Source: Zopfochytrium polystomum
Taxonomy: Eukaryota > Chytridiomycota > Chytridiomycetes > Chytridiales > Chytridiaceae
NCBI GenBank assembly: GCA_025765615.1
Contig: JAIVFJ010000482.1
Span: 1-34,264, forward strand
Direction: 5' to 3'
DNA length: 34,264 nt
A program made the position numbers and the translations under genes. Below are positions 29,470-34,264 of the stretch, piece after piece (position 1 is the first letter of the stretch; the number at the start of each line of letters is the position of its first letter). The notes below the pieces were generated by a model. The model ran no database searches. It was given only the letters and a program-made list of their open reading frames with translations, and was not told where the DNA came from.

Positions 29470-30420
29470 AAATTGTTTTTATGTTTGTGACAGTAATCAT
29501 ATTGCATATACACTTGAGAATATAAAACCGCCTTTTGAAGATCTCTTTCTTTTGACTGGTTACAATGTTGCATTTTACGTTGATGTTGATCACCGAAAAG
29601 TGATGACGCCAGTTGAAAAAGTGTTGTAAATTGCCAAAAACGTGAAACCATGCCAAAAAACAGACTTTCATTGCCAAAAAAAGTATAACATCACTCACAT
29701 GAACAAGAAATAAAGAAATAATTTTCTATATGTGATAGCCACCATCACTTGTCTTTCTAACAAGTGTGCATATTTCTTCTATTTTACCAAGTTGCTCTTC
29801 AAACCAAGTTTTTGCACTGAACTTGTGATCTTTTTTTTCACGATCAACAACAACTACATTGCTTTTAATTCTGCAATAAATGCCAACGTTTTTGGAGATA
29901 TTTTTGTCAAAATTGTTGGGCGGAACTGACTGGTTAGCAGCAAGAGGTACAAGACGGACCCAAACCTATTGTGACTGTCAGTTATCGTTCTCACGATGCC
30001 CATGGGAGAGCGAGCCACTGCCAATGCAGACCTGGGCGCTGGCTTGCGCTGATGACAAATACTCCTAGTATTAAGTGGAACGGAATCCTGGTGTCAACAG
30101 TTTTCCTCCTCCTCTGCTCAAGCAGATGATATAGGAGAGGTTTTTACCCTTTGCCGGTCACGCTTGCCTAGCAACTATAACAGCGTGTATATCATCATCA
30201 TGTATCAATAATTCATAACAGGGGTTTTCTCTTTCTCTCCAAGTTGGGGAGAAGGACCACCCACAAACACACATCGCCACTTCATTCACTCCTTCCACTC
30301 ACTCACTCAGAGTAGACTGTTTACAAAAATATTTTGGTGGATCTATTTTTTCTTAATTCTTGTTCATCGTATGATTTTTACCGATTATTACTTTAATTTC
30401 TGTCAAGCCAAACAAACTTG
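29470..30420 (-). pseudogene. AEP primase-polymerase remnant, arm B
   Basis: Minus-strand, AT-rich partner of 8841-9500. It shows GIYC, then a VVVVDRE segment where the second Asp of DxD is replaced, and SDGGYHI followed at once by a stop. An internal stretch at about 29950-30340 differs from arm A and interrupts the beginning. It is more decayed than the arm A copy. It converges on the 3' end of the receptor gene and is cut at its 5' side by the piggyBac element. Same assignment and caveats as the arm A copy. Confidence 0.55.
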
Positions 30421-30453
30421 TGAAAAGCAAATTTTCTTAGTGACCATTGTCGT

Positions 30454-33400
30454 TTAACCCTTTAACAGTCATCGTACCACCAGTGGCACAATGACCGACT
30501 TTTCTGCCATTACAATTAGAAGAACTTCACCAAAACGAAACGAATCCTCGTGAAACTTTAATATGTTGTAGTCCTACCAATTCTGCAAATGCGGTCTAAA
30601 TTTGCTTGCTTCTTTTGTTAGTGAAAAAAATTGTGTCAAACCAACGAAACAGCGTGCCACATACGGCACAGTGCCACTGATCGCAACCTGCCTGCTCACC
30701 ACATCTGTGTGCCACAAAAAGAGCGATCCTGCAACATTGCTGTGATTCCCAATCGCGATTTTTAGCATAGAGGTAGATCCAGCATGCGCGCATCCGTGGA
30801 CACCTCATTTGTTTGAATCCGTTCACTGATCAGCTAACACGAATCTGCAATGGAACAAAACTTCAGAAAAAGATGGCTGATGAAAACACACCCCCAGCTA
30901 AACCAAAACTGCCAAAGAAGCCCGGAAGAAACACAAATGCATATTGGGAGACCCATTTAATCAACTCTGGACACTCCAAGAAATCGCTGGTTGGTCTTAC
31001 TTGAAATAATTGAAATCTCGGGCTGGTGATATCTGTTCTTCATCCAAAAACTCGCAAGTGACAAAATCTAGGTGACCGTGCAGCTCAAAGTGGCTCTCTT
31101 ATGCGCCGTCAAGCAGGAACAGATATTTACAACATATGCAGAGAGCCCACACAAACCTTTGGTGCTGGATGTGGAAGTTTGGAGCCCTCCACACTGTCTG
31201 GTGCTCATGAAAATTTAGATGCTTCTGGATCTGCTGCAAGTGCTGAAAACAGAACTTTGATGCTTGGACAAGTGGTTGCGTTTCCATTGGAATCTGCTGT
31301 TGGGGAGGTGATGGGTTCTGCTGAAAGTGGACAGATTTCTTCAGCATTGATTCATCCGGCAAATTCTGAGGCACAAGTTGGCTCCACTGGTGCTTCTTGC
31401 TCTGGAAGTGCTCTCTTGGCTGATGAGAGCTCTGATGGACCTTCATCCTCTTGAGATGATTGATGACATTGTGATTGTCAACACTGAGCAGTTTGAAAGA
31501 GACATAGGTGCGCTCCTTGCAGAGGGTGAGCAGTCGTACAACCAACCCAGCTGAGTGGGTTGAATCAGTGACAAAAGCACGGACATTGCATCCATGCCGT
31601 CATCCACATGAGACTGGAACACTGTCAAAAACTGTTCGGATCTCAGCCAAACAAGCTGCACAGTTTACTCCAAAGGATGCATTTGATCTTGTTTGGAACG
31701 AACAAGTTCAGAATTTGATTGTGCTTCATACAAACATGAACTGCATCACCCAAAGATAGGAATGTCTGAAGAGAAAGGAGATGGAGCTAGCTCATTTGGA
31801 TTGTGCTCAACCTGTCTGCAGAAGAACTCAATTGTGAGACTGATGAGGAAGCAGGCTCTGAAGCTGCTGAAGGTGGTGATGGGGCACGGTTCACAAAGGA
31901 GGAGTTTTCAAGATTCATTGGTCTTCTCATCTGGAATGGTGTCAGCCCATCCAATGACTGGGAGGACAAGTGGAGCACCCATCCTCTTCTCAATCGAAAT
32001 ACCGGAGAATTTCAGGCATCTCCAAATCTCGTTTCAAGGCCATTCTACATTACTTGCACTTCTGTGATGAGAGCAAATATCCAGCCTCTCCCACCTGCAG
32101 CAAGACCCACAAAGTGGATGAGGTTCTCAATGCTGTTGGGAAGAGTTTTCAAAGTCTCTATGAACTTGGCCCAAATGTTTCTATTGATGAGATGATGATC
32201 TCGTTCAAGGGACTGTCTTGGAATCAAGCAGTACTCTCCAAATAAGCCAGTCAAGTGGGGCATCAAGATTTGGGCCTTGGCTGATCCGGAAAGTGGATAC
32301 ATTTACAAATTTGAGGTTTATTCTGGAAAGACTTTGGATGCAGGCTCTCAGTCAGGAGGGGTTAGTGCTGGAGGACTCGGAGGAAACATCATCCTGCGAC
32401 TGATGGCTGGACTGGGGGGAGTTTATCAAACAGTTCATGCAGACAATTACTTTACAAGCATTGAGCTTGCAAAAGAGTTGCTTGATCGGAAAACCTATTT
32501 GCGTGGAACAACTCGAATTCATCGAAAAAGCTTTCCTGATAGGGCAAAAGTTGCAAAAAATGCAAAGCAGGGAACTCACCAATGGGGATTCTTCCATATG
32601 GTGATGCTCTTATCACTGCGATTGGATTCTCTGATAAGGAGATCTTCCACATGATCTCCACCTGTGATAGTCACGATCTCTCCTCAGTTGTTTGATGGAA
32701 TGAAGAGACAAAGGCAAAAGATTCAGAGGCGTTTGTCCCAAAAGCCTCACTGTTGTATAACAAGTTCATGGGTGGTGTGGACAGAGCTGATCAGATGATT
32801 GCAACCTGCAGTGTTGCTCATAAAACAAGGACGTGGTACCACAGGCTTTTTTACTTTGCATTGGATGCCTGTCTGGTCAATGCACGTGTTGTTTACCAAA
32901 AGGTGCAGAAATCTGCTGGGCTGTCAGGTGACATTTCCACAAGGATTTTCGTCTTCAGCTTGCATTGCAACTGTTTGGAAGGGACCAGTCTGCTGTGAAT
33001 GGTCAAGTAGCTACTGGTGGTATTGGTGCACTGGCCCTTGTACCACACAGGCTCAAGCAAGCAAAATCACCCTGGGCTATCACATTCCAGTTTCACTACT
33101 ATGGGCGTGAATTTTATCCATTTACATTGGAGGATGCACCTCCTGGAACATTGTTGGAGCGTGTTCGATGCCAAGGTTGCCCTGCAAATCCAGGACAAAG
33201 GACTTCAACTATCTGTGCACAATGCCGCATCGGATTTTGTGTTGGAAAGTGTTTCTCTGATCATATTTTTGGCAGTGGAACTTTTGATATGATCAAAAGA
33301 AAGGCGTTTGACAATGCTGAGGGGCAACCTGTCAAAAAGGAAAGCAAAGGGTATCTTTGTAGCGGATTTTGCATCCATCATGGATACTGTCGATGACCCC

Positions 33401-34166
33401 CTAAAATCAATTAATTCTTTCAAAATTTTTTTGTGGCCAGATTTATCAATAAAAAATTCAAACAAAAAGCAAGATTTTGAAGCTAAGTCATTTTGCTATG
33501 CGCTGTGTAAATTTGGTCTCATTTGGAGAATGCTGGGATTGCTAAAATGACTGTAAGTGACTCCATGACCATTCAAAAGTGCCCCCTACATAATGGACCA
33601 AATCTTCATCAAAACTCAATTAAAGGAGCAAACAGCCAGCACCACCAGAGAGCCCTTACCCAAAACAGTCTTTGTTACTAAGTAAGTAGTTGTGTATCTT
33701 TGTTTTTGCAAGTGTGGTGCAAGTTGCAAAACATCCAAATGTGTCACATTTCGAAATTCAGTTATCGCTGACCTTTTTTCTTCGTTTTTCCAACTTTTGC
33801 TCAACAGAATCATCATAGAAAAAAAAATTGGAGCCATAGTCACTTAAGCCATTTTATTTCATGTCCATTTTTGGAGTAGTACGCAAATTTTGAAAGACTT
33901 GGTGCAGTTTTTACATCAGTCCACTAATAGGAGAAAAGGCGTGCCGCCATCGGCATGGCTGCAGTTTTGTTGCAATTACTATTTGTCTAGATTGGGTGAA
34001 ACAAGGTCAAAAGGTACCAACAGAAAGCCCTTTCAATTCTGAACGTGCTGGTTCTAGTTTCATCACAAAAGTCACATCAGTGCAGAAGTTAGGTATGGAC
34101 AACTTTGAGGGTCATTGTGCCGCATGTGGCACGGTGGCACTGACCCTTAAAGGGTTAAAGGGTTAA
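30454..34166 (+). mobile_element. piggyBac element with TTAA target duplications
   Basis: TTAA at 30454-30457 and 34163-34166 flank a 3705-bp element. Its ends are inverted: CCCTTTAACAGTCATC on the left and CCCTTTAACCCTTTAAGGG on the right (reverse complement), both leading to GGCACAATGACC. Subterminal copies of a GTGCCACATRCGGCAC-type motif lie near 30653 and 34120. The flanks match arm A at about 8866 (left) and 7877-7880 (right). The non-coding 3' part, 33397-34162, shows no gene. Confidence 0.9.
30873..33396 (+). pseudogene. piggyBac transposase, multiply frameshifted
   Basis: DDE_Tnp_1_7 family. Pieces in several frames: N-terminal MADENTPPAKPKLPKK (30873); a Ser/Ala/Glu-rich segment (31101-31454); core start FTPKDAFDLVWNEQVQNL (about 31667-31720) and FTKEEFSRFIGLLIWNG (about 31893); VSIDEMMISFKG with the first catalytic Asp (about 32180); VHADNYFTS with the second (about 32436); NKFMGGVDRADQM with the third and fourth (about 32760-32800); and a C-terminal Cys-rich finger (CQGC...CAQC...CVGKC, about 33170-33260). 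At least four frame changes separate them, so the element cannot transpose itself, though the catalytic residues remain readable. Confidence 0.9.
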
Positions 34167-34264
34167 CACACAGTTTGAGACCGTCGCAGGACGTGTCAGG
34201 GAGCTGACCGAGTCGTAAAGTTTGTCGGGTTTCTTTTTTCCCCTGTTTTTGCAATCTATCTGCG
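34167..34264 (+). pseudogene. 3' end of the hypothetical gene, arm B copy
   Basis: Reads TQFETVAGRVRELTES and a TAA stop, matching the last exon of the gene at 7826-8634. The piggyBac right end lies directly upstream, so only the last codons and 3' flank are present before the window ends. Confidence 0.7.

Larger units (their letters stand above)
17233..34264. repeat. Inverted duplication, arm B
   Basis: Mirror arm of 7790-14530, lengthened by the full KDM3 gene, a dispersed repeat, the PB1-TIR exons, four extra WD40 units and a piggyBac element. The match continues to the last base of the window, so the duplication probably extends beyond it. Confidence 0.85.

Overview
The window is nuclear DNA of a eukaryote. 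The genes carry short GT-AG introns (about 45-132 nt). There is a KDM3/JMJD1-type JmjC demethylase, a NACHT-WD40 receptor family, and remnants of piggyBac, PIF/Harbinger and Ty1/Copia elements. Together these fit a unicellular eukaryote, perhaps an early-diverging fungus or another protist; the species cannot be named from the sequence. Base composition is patchy: 1-4 kb and 18-21.5 kb are very GC-rich, while 8.8-9.8 kb and 28.9-30.5 kb are AT-rich.

Layout. 0.1-3.8 kb (minus): one large single-exon gene for a Gln-rich, Arg/Ser-rich, acidic-tailed protein with dsRBD-like segments. 5.1-5.5 kb: a Copia-type LTR on the minus strand with a dense array of heat-shock elements upstream of a TATA box, pointing towards that gene. 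5.5-6.3 kb: a dispersed repeat seen again at 14.6-15.4 kb. 7.5 kb: a long AAG microsatellite. From 7.8 kb to the window end lies one nested, imperfect inverted duplication centred near 15.9 kb. Arm A (7.8-14.5 kb) holds, in order, the end of a hypothetical gene, a primase-polymerase remnant, a NACHT-WD40 gene cut at its P-loop, an N-terminal piece of the KDM3 gene and a Harbinger remnant. Arm B (17.2-34.3 kb) has the same items in reverse order and opposite orientation: Harbinger, KDM3, NACHT-WD40, primase-polymerase, end of the hypothetical gene. Arm B keeps the complete KDM3 gene and the complete 5' end of the receptor gene, and it carries a 3.7-kb piggyBac element flanked by TTAA.

The main discovery candidate is the arm-B receptor (24.07-28.90 kb). 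Splicing five short introns gives a PB1-like domain, an Ala/Pro-rich linker, a TIR domain with an intact candidate catalytic Glu, a NACHT ATPase and eight nearly identical 42-residue WD40 repeats. This is an NLR-like innate immune or cell-death receptor. Variation among its WD40 units is concentrated at a few positions, with the spacing known from fungal HET-D/E allorecognition genes. One missing T splits TIR-NACHT from the WD40 sensor. The arm-A paralogue has only four WD40 units and has lost PB1, TIR and Walker A, yet keeps an open frame. A decayed archaeo-eukaryotic primase (AEP, DNA-virus or mobile-element type) lies convergent to the 3' end of both receptor copies.
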